Origin: Epilithonimonas vandammei | GTDB lineage: Bacteria; Bacteroidota; Bacteroidia; Flavobacteriales; Weeksellaceae | Assembly: GCF_003860525.1 (NCBI RefSeq) | Contig: NZ_CP034161.1 | Coordinates: 1,736,001-1,800,000, forward strand | Length of the DNA stretch: 64,000 nucleotides | Reading direction: 5' to 3' | In this document: piece by piece, positions 52,843-62,097 of the stretch | Position numbering within the stretch: position 1 is the first letter of the stretch | Layout: each line of letters starts with the position of its first letter | The notes under the pieces: generated by a model | Seen by the model: only the letters and a program-made list of their open reading frames with translations | Told to the model about the DNA's origin: nothing | Databases searched by the model: none | Position numbers and translations under genes: made by a program

Positions 52843-53442
52843 ATGGAAAATAAAAAGACAACACCAAACGAACCACAAAACGATATTTATGAACTGCTGA
52901 GAAAGGTGGTTGAAACGAATGAAGAAAACATAAAATCCACGAAACAAACTGAATCCGTTCATTTAGAAGCACGTAATTTTTATCAATCTGCACAAAATGC
53001 GATTATTGGTTCAACCAATATGATGCAGAAAGCGATTCAGTTTGTTAGAACAGAACTTGAATCTATCATAGGTTTCAAAACCTCAATTCCTGAAAGCATT
53101 CCTGCAGATTTGTCTGAAAAAACGATCAACTTTTTTGAAAAAATTGAAAAACACATCAAATTTATTTTTCCTGGAAGCATCGGGATTTTGACATTGGCAG
53201 CGATAATCTTGTTCGGGACTGGACATTTTGCTTTCAAATGGTACTCCGAAAGCATCCGCGCCAAAAGTGAAATTCGGCAAGATATTTTGGATGAAATCAA
53301 GAAAGATGGAAAAGCGATTTTCGAAATTGAAGACTACAATCAACTCAAATATAATACAGATTTGATGAACAAATGGATGAAGAAAAATCAGAAAGATGGC
53401 GAGAAATTTTTGAGGTTTAAAGAAGGGTATGAAAGTAAATAA
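52843..53442 (+). CDS. Mobilization-associated single-pass membrane protein
   Basis: 199 residues of unknown function. A polar N-terminal half predicted helical (PQNDIYELLRKVVETNEENI) and a membrane helix near residues 108-128 (SIGILTLAAIILFGTGHFAF) are followed by a charged helical tail. Tight coupling to the relaxase (1 bp gap) suggests it recruits the relaxosome to the envelope or to a coupling protein. That is inference from context. Confidence 0.65.
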   Translation: MENKKTTPNEPQNDIYELLRKVVETNEENIKSTKQTESVHLEARNFYQSAQNAIIGSTNMMQKAIQFVRTELESIIGFKTSIPESIPADLSEKTINFFEKIEKHIKFIFPGSIGILTLAAIILFGTGHFAFKWYSESIRAKSEIRQDILDEIKKDGKAIFEIEDYNQLKYNTDLMNKWMKKNQKDGEKFLRFKEGYESK

Positions 53443-53591
53443 CTTCGCAAAATTTTATTATCTTTACAAAACATTGGGTCACTGGTACGCCAACTATGGA
53501 TATTGAATGAGAACAAAAGTTCTCATTCTTTTTTTATTTTTAATGCAAAGACTTAATATTCATGATTCTTTTTTAAATATCTTTACACAAA

Positions 53592-53810
53592 ATGTATATT
53601 TCTATGCAGGAAATTCCAATTAATAGACTTAAAGCTGTACTTGCTGAAAAACAGAAAACGGGTAAATGGCTTGCAGATCAATTAAATAAATCAGAAACAA
53701 CCGTTTCCAGATGGTGTCGAAATGAAATACAACCATCTATGGAAACTTTCGTTGTGATTGCAAGACTTCTTGATTTGGACGTTAAAGAATTGTTGAATTC
53801 AACAAAGTAA
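53592..53810 (+). CDS. XRE-family regulator of the restriction-like operon
   Basis: 72 residues, or 68 from the second ATG (53604). The whole protein is a helix-turn-helix: NRLKAVLAEKQKTGKWLADQ, SETTVSRWCRNEIQPS, LLDLDVKELL. This is the type of small controller protein that times expression of restriction genes. TATCTTTA about 20 nt upstream approximates the -7 element. It lies 10 bp before the methyltransferase-like subunit and heads the operon to 61796. Confidence 0.82.
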   Translation: MYISMQEIPINRLKAVLAEKQKTGKWLADQLNKSETTVSRWCRNEIQPSMETFVVIARLLDLDVKELLNSTK

Positions 53811-53820
53811 GAAAAGGAAA

Positions 53821-54825
53821 ATGATGAATGCGGTTGATATTTTAGAAAATGAAATACTAGAACTTTCAGAAGAAATTCTTGAAATACTTCTTCGTGATCA
53901 TACTTCTAAGAAAAATATTTTTTGGGGTACTGATAATTATGAAAACCTTGGTAAAGGCTATGAATTTAACTCTGAGATAAAACCCGAACTAATTACAGGT
54001 GATAATGGAAATGTAATAATGCCGAGAGTGAAAAAAGATTTGCAATTGCAACTTTTTAGAATAAAAGATAAAGCGGAAGTTTTTACACCATCATGGGTTT
54101 GTAATGCTCAAAATAATTTGATTGACAATGCATGGTTTGGAAGAGAAAATGTATTTAACAGCGAGGTTTATGAATCAAGAGGATCAAAAAGATGGATTAC
54201 TAATCCTGAAAAAGTAGAATTTCCTAAGGGGAAAACTTGGAAACATTATGTTCGAGATAAAAGATTAGAAATTGCATGTGGAGAAGCTCCATACATTACA
54301 AGCAGATACGATACCACAACTGGGGAATTTATTCCTATTAAAGAAAGAATTGGCTTGTTAGATAGAAAATTAAGAGTAATTAGTGAAAACGTTCATTCTT
54401 CTGGAGATTGGTTAAAAGCATCTCAAATTGCGTTTAAGAATACTTATGCTTTTGAATGGCAAGGTGACAGTCTGTTGCTAGCGAGAGAAGCAATGTTATA
54501 TACATTTATTGATTTTTACAGAGAAAAATTTGAGAAAGAACCATTATTAAAGTCAATCAAATACATCGCCTATATCATATCATGGAATGTTTGGCAAATG
54601 GACGGGTTGAAGGGAGTTTTGCCAAACTCTTGCGAATCGAAGAAACATGAAGTAGAAAACTTATTCGGTGAGAAAACCATGACTGAAATCCCATGTGAAG
54701 GTTGCGATAAAAATGAAATTAAAAAACATAATGGAAAATATTGTCTTATTAAAGATTGGGAAAGTGTCGATAAGTTGACTGGTAAAAAGGGGAAAAAAAT
54801 AAGATTTGTTGATTTATTAAAATAG
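53821..54825 (+). CDS. Methyltransferase-like restriction subunit (companion of the fusion enzyme)
   Basis: 334 residues. KDKAEVFTPSWVCNAQNNLID near residue 85 resembles the motif X region that opens N6-adenine methyltransferases (xGEVFTPxxIV). No NPPY catalytic motif is visible, so it is probably not an active methyltransferase by itself. ASQIAFKNTYAFEWQGDSLL and YIISWNVWQMDGLKGVLP are conserved-looking blocks, and a C-terminal CEGCDKNEIKKHNGKYC may bind zinc. I recall homologues labelled 'restriction endonuclease subunit M'. It is 13 bp upstream of the fusion enzyme, with which it presumably forms a complex. Confidence 0.7.
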   Translation: MMNAVDILENEILELSEEILEILLRDHTSKKNIFWGTDNYENLGKGYEFNSEIKPELITGDNGNVIMPRVKKDLQLQLFRIKDKAEVFTPSWVCNAQNNLIDNAWFGRENVFNSEVYESRGSKRWITNPEKVEFPKGKTWKHYVRDKRLEIACGEAPYITSRYDTTTGEFIPIKERIGLLDRKLRVISENVHSSGDWLKASQIAFKNTYAFEWQGDSLLLAREAMLYTFIDFYREKFEKEPLLKSIKYIAYIISWNVWQMDGLKGVLPNSCESKKHEVENLFGEKTMTEIPCEGCDKNEIKKHNGKYCLIKDWESVDKLTGKKGKKIRFVDLLK

Positions 54826-54838
54826 CTATTGAGAAATT

Positions 54839-57800
54839 ATGCCAGAAGACTACATTAATTCAGATATTCTTGAAGGTATCATTTATGGAAGAGTTGAACC
54901 TCATATTTATGCTTTTTCGACGGAAACAATTCCAAATTACATGAAGGTTGGAGATACTTATCGACCTATAGAGAAAAGATTAAATGAATGGCGAAAATAC
55001 TATCCAAATTTAGAAAGAAAATACTCTGATGTTGCAAAAGCAGATGATCAAACTTTTTATAGAGACTTATCAGTTCATTATTTTTTAGAAAGCGAAAAGA
55101 AGCGAAAAAGATTACAGACTGATTCTATTCCGGATATTCCATACTATTCAAAAGAGTTTTTTGAAAATACATCTATTGAAGATATTCAGGAAGCGGTAAA
55201 TGACATTAAATCTGGATTTTCTGACAATAACGGCAAGTATCAATTTTACAAATTTGATAGCAGTAGAATTCCTTTAGCGTTTGTTTATGAAAGAGTTCTT
55301 TGTTTTCCCCCTAGACCAAATCAGGACAAAACAATCAAGAAATTTAAGATTGCTGTAGATAATGGCAGAACAAATTTACTGATGTATGCCGTTATGCGTT
55401 TTGGAAAATCATTTACCTCTTTGTGTTGCGCAACTGAAATTGACGCAAGGATTGTGGTAGTGGTTTCAGCGAAAGCCGATGTTAAAAGTGAATGGAAAAA
55501 AACTACTGAAAGTCATAAAAGGTTTAAAGATTATGAGTTTCTTGATAGCGACAGTCTACTTGCAAGTGATACAGTTATCTCTGATAATTTAGCAGAAAAT
55601 AAGAAATTGGTGATATTCTTAACACTTCAAGATCTGCAAGGAGATGATATCAAAGCAAAACATCAAGAACTTTTCGACAATGAAATTGATTTATTAATTG
55701 TAGACGAAACTCATTTTGGGGCAAGAGCAAGTGAATATGGAAAAGTTCTACAATCAAAAACTGATATTAATAGAGAATTGAAAGGTGGAGATGAAACACT
55801 TGAAGAGTTAGAAAATTCACTAAAGGTTTTTATTGCGAAGATCCGCCTTCATCTTTCTGGAACACCTTATCGAATTCTGATGGGTAGTGAGTTCACTGAT
55901 GAAGATATTATCGCTTTTTACCAGTTTACTGACATTGCGGACGATCAACAAAAATGGGATGAAGAGAATTTAAACAAAGATGATGTTAAAGAATGGGATA
56001 ATCCGTATTATGGATTTCCGCAGATGATTCGTTTTGCATTCAACCCGAACGAATCTTCCAGAAAGAAAATGGAAGATTTGAAGAATAATGGGATCACTTA
56101 TGCTTTTTCAGCATTATTTAGACCCAAATCAATCAGAAAAGATACTGTACAAAATCTCCATAAAAAATTTGAACACGAATCGGAAATTCTTGATCTACTA
56201 GAAGTAATTGATGGATCAAAAAATGACGAAAATCTTTTGGGGTTTTTGGATTATGATAAAATTAAGAAAGGAAATATGTGCAGACATATTGTTTGTGTTC
56301 TGCCGTTTCGTGCATCTTGTGATGCTTTGGAGAATTTAATTATTGAAAATAAAGAAAGGTTCAAGAATCTTTGTGGATATGAAATTATCAATATTGCTGG
56401 AGTTGAGAATGAAACTGAATTTCGAAATACTCAGGATGTAAAAACAAAAATAAAAGCTTGCGAGGCAGAGAATAAAAAAACGATTACTTTAACCGTAAAT
56501 AGGATGTTAACTGGTAGTACGGTTGAAGAATGGGATACAATGCTATATTTCAAAGATACTGCGTCGCCACAGGAATATGACCAAGCAATATTTAGATTGC
56601 AAAATCAGTATATCAGAGAATTTGTTGATGAAAATAATGATGTCATTAAATTCAATATGAAGCCACAAACCTTGTTGGTTGATTTTGATCCCAACAGAAT
56701 GTTTGTGATGCAAGAGCAGAAATCACAAATATACAACGTAAACACAGATGCTAACGGAAATTCAAAATTAGAGAAAAGATTGAGTCGAGAGTTGGAAATA
56801 TCACCCATTATTACACTTAATCACAATAAGTTAGTTGAAGTAAAAGCTGCAGATGTTTTAGATGCAGTTAGAAAATATTCAAGCGAGAGAAGTGTCTTAG
56901 ATGAAGCAACTGCTTTACCTGTTGATCTTTCAATCTTAGATAATCCTTTGTTGAAGGATGAAATTGAAAAACAGGGTGAAATTGGATCTAAACAAGGGTT
57001 AGAAATAAAAGCGGTTGAAACAGATGGTGAGGGAGATGATTTCGATATTGATGAATCTACTAAAGGGGAAGAGAACTTTAATGAGCAAGAACCATCTTAC
57101 GGTAGTTCTGAAGAAACAAAAAATGATGAATCCTCTATCAAAAAGAAATTTGCAACGTATTATTCCAAGATTTTATTTTTTGCATTCTTAACTGATTCAA
57201 AGGTTATGTCATTACAAGAAATTCTTGATGAGATTAATGAAAATCTGAATAATCAAAGATTAGCTAAAAACCTTGGTCTGAAGATAGAAATTTTGAATGT
57301 TTTTCAAGCTGCTTTGAATCCATTCATTTTAAGTGAATTAGATTACAAAATTCAGAATATTAATACTTTGACAAATGACTCTACATTGCAACCAATTGAA
57401 AGAGCAGAGATTGCGATGCGAAAATTTACAAGATTATCCGAATCGGAAATTGTTACTCCAGAAAAGGTCACAGAACGAATGATTAATATTTTTCCAGAGG
57501 GTGCAATAACAGAAGGAACCAAATTACTTGATATTGCTTCCAAACAGGGTGAATTTGCCTTTGCCTGCTATAAAAAATTTGGAAAAAACATTGCCAAGAA
57601 TTTTTATTCTATTCCAACTTCAAAAATAGCTTATGAATTTACTAGGAAGGTATATGAATTATTGGAACTTGATGTTTCGCATATAGAAAGTGAATTTACT
57701 TCCTACGATCTTATCGAAGAGGACAATGAAATAATAAAAGATAACCAAGTAAAAATTAATAATGACGATATGAAATTTGATGTAGTTATTGGAAATCCAC

Positions 57801-58789
57801 CTTACCAACAAATGGATGGAGGTGCACAAGCAAGTGCAAAGCCGATTTATCACGACTTTGTTACAATTATAAAAGAAATCGATCCGAATTTTAGTACTTT
57901 GATTATGCCAAGCAGATGGTACGCAGGAGGAAGAGGACTTGATACTTTTAGAGAAAACATGTTAAATGATAAAAGCATTTCAGTACTAAATGATTTTCTA
58001 AATCCAGAATCACTTTTTCCTGGAACGAATATTAGGGGAGGGATTTGTTTTATTCTTTGGGAAAAAAATTATGACAATGAGAAAGAATTGACAACTGTGA
58101 TAACACATAGAACAAATTCAGATCCTGTAATTGCAAAGCGGTTACTTAAAACTGATGAATCTGAGACTTTTATACGATTCAGTGAAGCAATTTCGATAAT
58201 AGAAAAGACAAATCAAGAAGAAAATCTCAGTAAATTTATTTCTCCTTTAAGACCATTTGGATTTAGAGGCTATTTTACTAAAGATGAAAAATTTCGGTCA
58301 ACTAAGAGAGGCTTAGATGATGCAATTATTTGTTTCGGTAAAGGAAAAAAAATTGGTTACATCGAAAGAAATGAAATTTTGGTAAAAAAGGAATGGATTG
58401 ATAAATATAAAGTGTTTACTCCCAGAGCAAATAATATAGCGACAGAGCTAAATGATGATAATCTGAATACTTTTATTGGTGAGCCAAAAACAATATGTAC
58501 CGAATCTTATTTAGTGATTGGTGCTGAATTAAATCTTGACTTGAACTCTGCAGCAAATTTATGTAAATATCTGACAACTAAATTCGCTAGATTTTTACAC
58601 AGTTTGGCAAAATCTAGCCAAGATGCTACATCAAAAACTTTTCGATTTGTCCCAACTGAAAATTTCACAACAGAATCTGATATCGATTGGTCATTATCTG
58701 TAAATGAAGTAGATCAGCAGCTTTACAGCAAGTACAATTTGACTGAGGAAGAAATAGAATTTATAGAAGAGTCAATTAAACCGATGTAA
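54839..58789 (+). CDS. GIY-YIG-like / SF2 helicase / N6-adenine methyltransferase fusion enzyme
   Basis: 1316 residues. Residues 18-60 (HIYAFSTETIPNYMKVGDTY, EKRLNEW) look like a GIY-YIG or T5orf172 nuclease start. The SF2 helicase has a degenerate Walker A (VMRFGKSFTS, about residue 187), DEAH-like LLIVDETHFGAR (about 286) and motif III SGTPYR. An acidic linker lies near 720-770. The methyltransferase has VVIGNPPYQQMDGG (about 983, NPPY), like Eco57I-type enzymes. The C-terminal part after SRWYAGGRGLD may recognise the target site. A single polypeptide for cutting, translocation and modification resembles type IIG/ISP logic. Partners are the preceding subunit and the GmrSD-like protein. Confidence 0.8.
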   Translation: MPEDYINSDILEGIIYGRVEPHIYAFSTETIPNYMKVGDTYRPIEKRLNEWRKYYPNLERKYSDVAKADDQTFYRDLSVHYFLESEKKRKRLQTDSIPDIPYYSKEFFENTSIEDIQEAVNDIKSGFSDNNGKYQFYKFDSSRIPLAFVYERVLCFPPRPNQDKTIKKFKIAVDNGRTNLLMYAVMRFGKSFTSLCCATEIDARIVVVVSAKADVKSEWKKTTESHKRFKDYEFLDSDSLLASDTVISDNLAENKKLVIFLTLQDLQGDDIKAKHQELFDNEIDLLIVDETHFGARASEYGKVLQSKTDINRELKGGDETLEELENSLKVFIAKIRLHLSGTPYRILMGSEFTDEDIIAFYQFTDIADDQQKWDEENLNKDDVKEWDNPYYGFPQMIRFAFNPNESSRKKMEDLKNNGITYAFSALFRPKSIRKDTVQNLHKKFEHESEILDLLEVIDGSKNDENLLGFLDYDKIKKGNMCRHIVCVLPFRASCDALENLIIENKERFKNLCGYEIINIAGVENETEFRNTQDVKTKIKACEAENKKTITLTVNRMLTGSTVEEWDTMLYFKDTASPQEYDQAIFRLQNQYIREFVDENNDVIKFNMKPQTLLVDFDPNRMFVMQEQKSQIYNVNTDANGNSKLEKRLSRELEISPIITLNHNKLVEVKAADVLDAVRKYSSERSVLDEATALPVDLSILDNPLLKDEIEKQGEIGSKQGLEIKAVETDGEGDDFDIDESTKGEENFNEQEPSYGSSEETKNDESSIKKKFATYYSKILFFAFLTDSKVMSLQEILDEINENLNNQRLAKNLGLKIEILNVFQAALNPFILSELDYKIQNINTLTNDSTLQPIERAEIAMRKFTRLSESEIVTPEKVTERMINIFPEGAITEGTKLLDIASKQGEFAFACYKKFGKNIAKNFYSIPTSKIAYEFTRKVYELLELDVSHIESEFTSYDLIEEDNEIIKDNQVKINNDDMKFDVVIGNPPYQQMDGGAQASAKPIYHDFVTIIKEIDPNFSTLIMPSRWYAGGRGLDTFRENMLNDKSISVLNDFLNPESLFPGTNIRGGICFILWEKNYDNEKELTTVITHRTNSDPVIAKRLLKTDESETFIRFSEAISIIEKTNQEENLSKFISPLRPFGFRGYFTKDEKFRSTKRGLDDAIICFGKGKKIGYIERNEILVKKEWIDKYKVFTPRANNIATELNDDNLNTFIGEPKTICTESYLVIGAELNLDLNSAANLCKYLTTKFARFLHSLAKSSQDATSKTFRFVPTENFTTESDIDWSLSVNEVDQQLYSKYNLTEEEIEFIEESIKPM

Positions 58790-58804
58790 AAAAATAAAAA
58801 ATTA

Positions 58805-60877
58805 ATGAAAGCTTCATCAGCAAACCTACTCACGGTAATTAAAGGTCCAAAACAGTTTGTTATCCCCATTTATCAAAGAACATACAGTTGGCAATTAGCA
58901 CAATGCGACCAACTTTTGAAGGATATTATTCGTATAAGCAAGGACGATAATCTTCAAGGGCATTTTTTAGGTTCAATTGTTTATTTTCAAGAAGATATTC
59001 ACACCATTTCAGATGTTCCAAAACTTTTGGTGATAGACGGACAACAAAGACTCACGACGGTTTCTTTGCTTATACTCGCTTTATCACATTTTCTGAAAAA
59101 TAATCCTGTTGAATTAGATACAAATGCAAATAAACTATTCAATTATTATCTGCTTAATTCAGATGAAGATAATGATTTGAGATATAAATTAATGTTGACC
59201 AGAGGGGATAAGCAATCATATATCAATTTGTTGAACGAGATTCCTCAAGAAGACACAATGAATAGAGTTACTGAGAATTACAAGTTTTTTGCTTCAAGAA
59301 TTAATGAAGAAAATGTAAAAGTCATTTACAATGGTGTTCTGCGGTTATTCATTGTAGATGTTGCTCTTGAAAAAGACAAAGACAATCCACAACTTATTTT
59401 TGAAAGTATGAATTCTACTGGTTTGGACCTGTCTCAGGCAGACCTGATCCGTAATTATGTCTTAATGGGGCAAGAGATTGATTTGCAGACCAAACTTTAC
59501 GAAAATTATTGGTTTCCAATGGAGCAGACTTTTGGTAATGAATATTCAACTCGTTTTGATGGTTTTATGAGGGATTATCTTTCTGTAAAAACTGGTAAAA
59601 TTCCTAGAATTGGAGAGGTTTACGAAGAATTTAAACTTTATATTAATTCTGATAGATCATCAGAATCAATCGAAGAAAATGTAAAAGACACATTCAACTT
59701 TGCCAATCATTATTCTAAAATAGTTTTACGAAAAGAAAAGGATAAAGATTTGCAGGAAATGTTTAGCAATATTTTAAAACTTAAAGTTGATGTAGCATAT
59801 CCTTTCATTCTGCCGGTGTACAATGATTATGTACATGGATTAGTTTCAAAGGATGATTTTATTTCGATTTTAAAATTAGTTGAAAGTTATGTTTTCCGAA
59901 GAGCAATCTGCGGTATTCCAACCAACAGTTTGAACAAGACATTTGGTAATCTCTACAAATCTGTGAACACTGAAAACTATCGCGAAAGTGTGCAAGCATC
60001 TTTCCAATTGCTGGATTCATATAAACGTTTTCCAGATGATACAGAATTTGAAAAAGAAATTATTTCGAAAGATGTTTATAATTTTCGGTCACGAAATTAT
60101 TTGCTGAGTAAACTGGAGAACTTCAAACGAAAAGAGTTTGTAAATGTTGATGAATATACCATCGAACATATATTGCCACAAAATCAAAATCTATCTGAGG
60201 AATGGCAGAATATGCTTGGTGAAGAATGGCAAGATATTCAGAAAAAATATCTTCACACCTTGGGCAATCTAACTTTGACTGGATATAATTCTGAAATGAG
60301 TGATCATCCATTTGCGAGAAAGAAATCTATTGAAGGAGGATTTGATGATTCACCTTTAAGATTAAATACTTATTTAAGAACTGCATCCCAATGGACACCA
60401 ACCGAGATTGGCGAACGTGCAGGCGAACTTTCTCAGAAAGCAACCTTAATTTGGGATAGCCCAAAACTTTCTTCAGAGATTTTAGAAAGATATTTGCAGA
60501 AAGACGAAAAAGAAATTGTTTCCTATAATTTGAATCATTTCGGTTATTTAGAAGGAGAAATTTTAGAATTATATGAATCACTTAAAAAACGAATTTTAAA
60601 TATTGATTCATCAGTAAAGGAAGAAATCAAGAAACTGTATATAGCTTTTAAATCATCAACCAATTTTGTTGACATAGAGCCACAAAAATCAAGATTGCGA
60701 CTGATGCTAAATATGAAATTTGACGAAATAAATGACCCTTTGAATTTAGCAAAAGATGTTACAGGATTAGGACGTTGGGGTAACGGAGATGTTGAAGTAG
60801 GAATTTCAAACATCAATGAAATTGATGACGTGATGGATTTGATTCAGCAGGCTTTTGATGTTCAGGTGGGTGAATAA
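58805..60877 (+). CDS. DUF262/DUF1524 (GmrSD-type) protein
   Basis: 690 residues. The DUF262 domain at the N-terminus has IPIYQRTYSW (residues 19-28) and LVIDGQQRLTT (about 80), a ParB/Srx-like nucleotide-using fold. Around residue 450, EHILPQNQNLSEEW followed by LHTLGNLTLTGYNSEMSDHPF is DUF1524, an HNH-type nuclease. GmrSD cuts modified phage DNA as a type IV system; other DUF262 proteins partner restriction systems. It starts 15 bp after the fusion enzyme, so they are one operon. The C-terminal 130 residues are an additional uncharacterised domain. Confidence 0.88.
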   Translation: MKASSANLLTVIKGPKQFVIPIYQRTYSWQLAQCDQLLKDIIRISKDDNLQGHFLGSIVYFQEDIHTISDVPKLLVIDGQQRLTTVSLLILALSHFLKNNPVELDTNANKLFNYYLLNSDEDNDLRYKLMLTRGDKQSYINLLNEIPQEDTMNRVTENYKFFASRINEENVKVIYNGVLRLFIVDVALEKDKDNPQLIFESMNSTGLDLSQADLIRNYVLMGQEIDLQTKLYENYWFPMEQTFGNEYSTRFDGFMRDYLSVKTGKIPRIGEVYEEFKLYINSDRSSESIEENVKDTFNFANHYSKIVLRKEKDKDLQEMFSNILKLKVDVAYPFILPVYNDYVHGLVSKDDFISILKLVESYVFRRAICGIPTNSLNKTFGNLYKSVNTENYRESVQASFQLLDSYKRFPDDTEFEKEIISKDVYNFRSRNYLLSKLENFKRKEFVNVDEYTIEHILPQNQNLSEEWQNMLGEEWQDIQKKYLHTLGNLTLTGYNSEMSDHPFARKKSIEGGFDDSPLRLNTYLRTASQWTPTEIGERAGELSQKATLIWDSPKLSSEILERYLQKDEKEIVSYNLNHFGYLEGEILELYESLKKRILNIDSSVKEEIKKLYIAFKSSTNFVDIEPQKSRLRLMLNMKFDEINDPLNLAKDVTGLGRWGNGDVEVGISNINEIDDVMDLIQQAFDVQVGE

Positions 60878-60956
60878 TTAAAAAAATAAATGACTGATCA
60901 TAATCATCACATTTACAATGTGTTTTATGGTTTAATTTAAGGTCATTAAATAATAT

Positions 60957-61796
60957 ATGGAAGAAAAATGTTGGATTTGTGGAGAATTAGCGGATTCCAA
61001 AGAACATAAATTTAAAGCATCTGATATTAAAAAAGCATTTGGAAAAAAATTTGAAGCATATTATACTAATGGTGAAAGTTTTCAAAAATTTGAATCATAT
61101 AAAGATAACATTATTCAATTTCCAAAAATAATATGTATTGCGTGCAATAATGTGAGAACGCGAAATCATGATGACGCATATGATCATTTTGTAAAATACT
61201 GCTTTCAGAATCATCCTAAGATTTTGAAAAATCAAATACTAGATTTTGAAGATATATTTGGTGATGAGTGGCTAGAGAAGAAAATTGATCTGTATAGATA
61301 TTTTGCAAAACATGCAGGTTGTAAAGTTAAGACCTCAAATTTTGAATTTGATTTAACAAATATTGCCAACTTCATTAAGGGAAGAGATGTTTGTGAAGAT
61401 TTTGTACTAAAATTTGAACTTAAGCAAGCTGTAGAAATACTTATTAAATTATTAAACAGAGAAAATAAATATACACATCTTTATAATGGAGCGACGGTAC
61501 ATTATGGAGCCGAAGATTCTCTTACTTTTGGTGGTTGGTTAACAAATAATTATTTAACAACAAATTGGGTGATTGGCAAGAATATTTCTGATGCGGATTA
61601 TTTAAGAATGTATGAAGAAAAAGAGAGAGTTTTATTAACCGATTGCAAGTTTTCAATGGACACAGAAAACAAAGAAGAAAGCGAATTCACAAAAATGGGG
61701 TTTATTAACGAGGTCCATATTGCAGCAGAGAATGGGTACAATATATCCTTGAATGACCGAATAAATTTCTTTGAATGGTTAATCGAAAGCCAATAG
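60957..61796 (+). CDS. HNH-like zinc protein of unknown function
   Basis: 279 residues. CWICGELADSKEHKFKASDI at the N-terminus and CIACNNVRTRNHDDAYDHF near residue 63 give two CxxC pairs with a nearby EH and H. This is the order of an HNH/treble-clef endonuclease, though the metal site is not complete to the eye. The remainder is mixed alpha/beta with no recognised domain. It sits 79 bp after the GmrSD-like gene in the same direction and is likely the last intact gene of the defence operon. Confidence 0.65.
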   Translation: MEEKCWICGELADSKEHKFKASDIKKAFGKKFEAYYTNGESFQKFESYKDNIIQFPKIICIACNNVRTRNHDDAYDHFVKYCFQNHPKILKNQILDFEDIFGDEWLEKKIDLYRYFAKHAGCKVKTSNFEFDLTNIANFIKGRDVCEDFVLKFELKQAVEILIKLLNRENKYTHLYNGATVHYGAEDSLTFGGWLTNNYLTTNWVIGKNISDADYLRMYEEKERVLLTDCKFSMDTENKEESEFTKMGFINEVHIAAENGYNISLNDRINFFEWLIESQ

Positions 61797-61860
61797 CTCT
61801 TTGAAAGGATTATTATTGCTAACAGTACAGGATTTATGATTAAAAACGAATTATCATTCA

Positions 61861-62082
61861 AAATTTGTCACTTCAAAGTTTGCTCTTTTTTTTAGTTTAG
61901 CAAAGATTAGTCAGCATGGAACGTCAAAAACCTATCAATATATTCCCCTTCAAAATTTTGAATTAGAATCTGATATAGATTGGTCAAAATCTGTAAATGA
62001 AGTAGATCAGCGGCTTTACAGCAAATACAACCTTACTGAGGAAGAAATAGAATTTATAGAAGAATCAATAAAACCGATGTAA
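61861..62082 (+). pseudogene. Remnant of a second fusion-enzyme C-terminus
   Basis: An open stretch of 73 codons with no start. It reads KFVTSKFALF, SLAKISQHGTSKT and ESDIDWSKSVNEVDQRLYSK through to EEIEFIEESIKPM and a stop. It aligns with the last 73 or so residues of the fusion enzyme ending at 58789 (SLAKSSQDATSKT, ESDIDWSLSVNEVDQQLYSK), with clear divergence in between (YQYIPLQNFELE against FRFVPTENFTTE). It is therefore the tail of a related but distinct enzyme, left when the gene block was replaced or duplicated. Confidence 0.85.
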
Positions 62083-62097
62083 AAATAAAAAACAACT

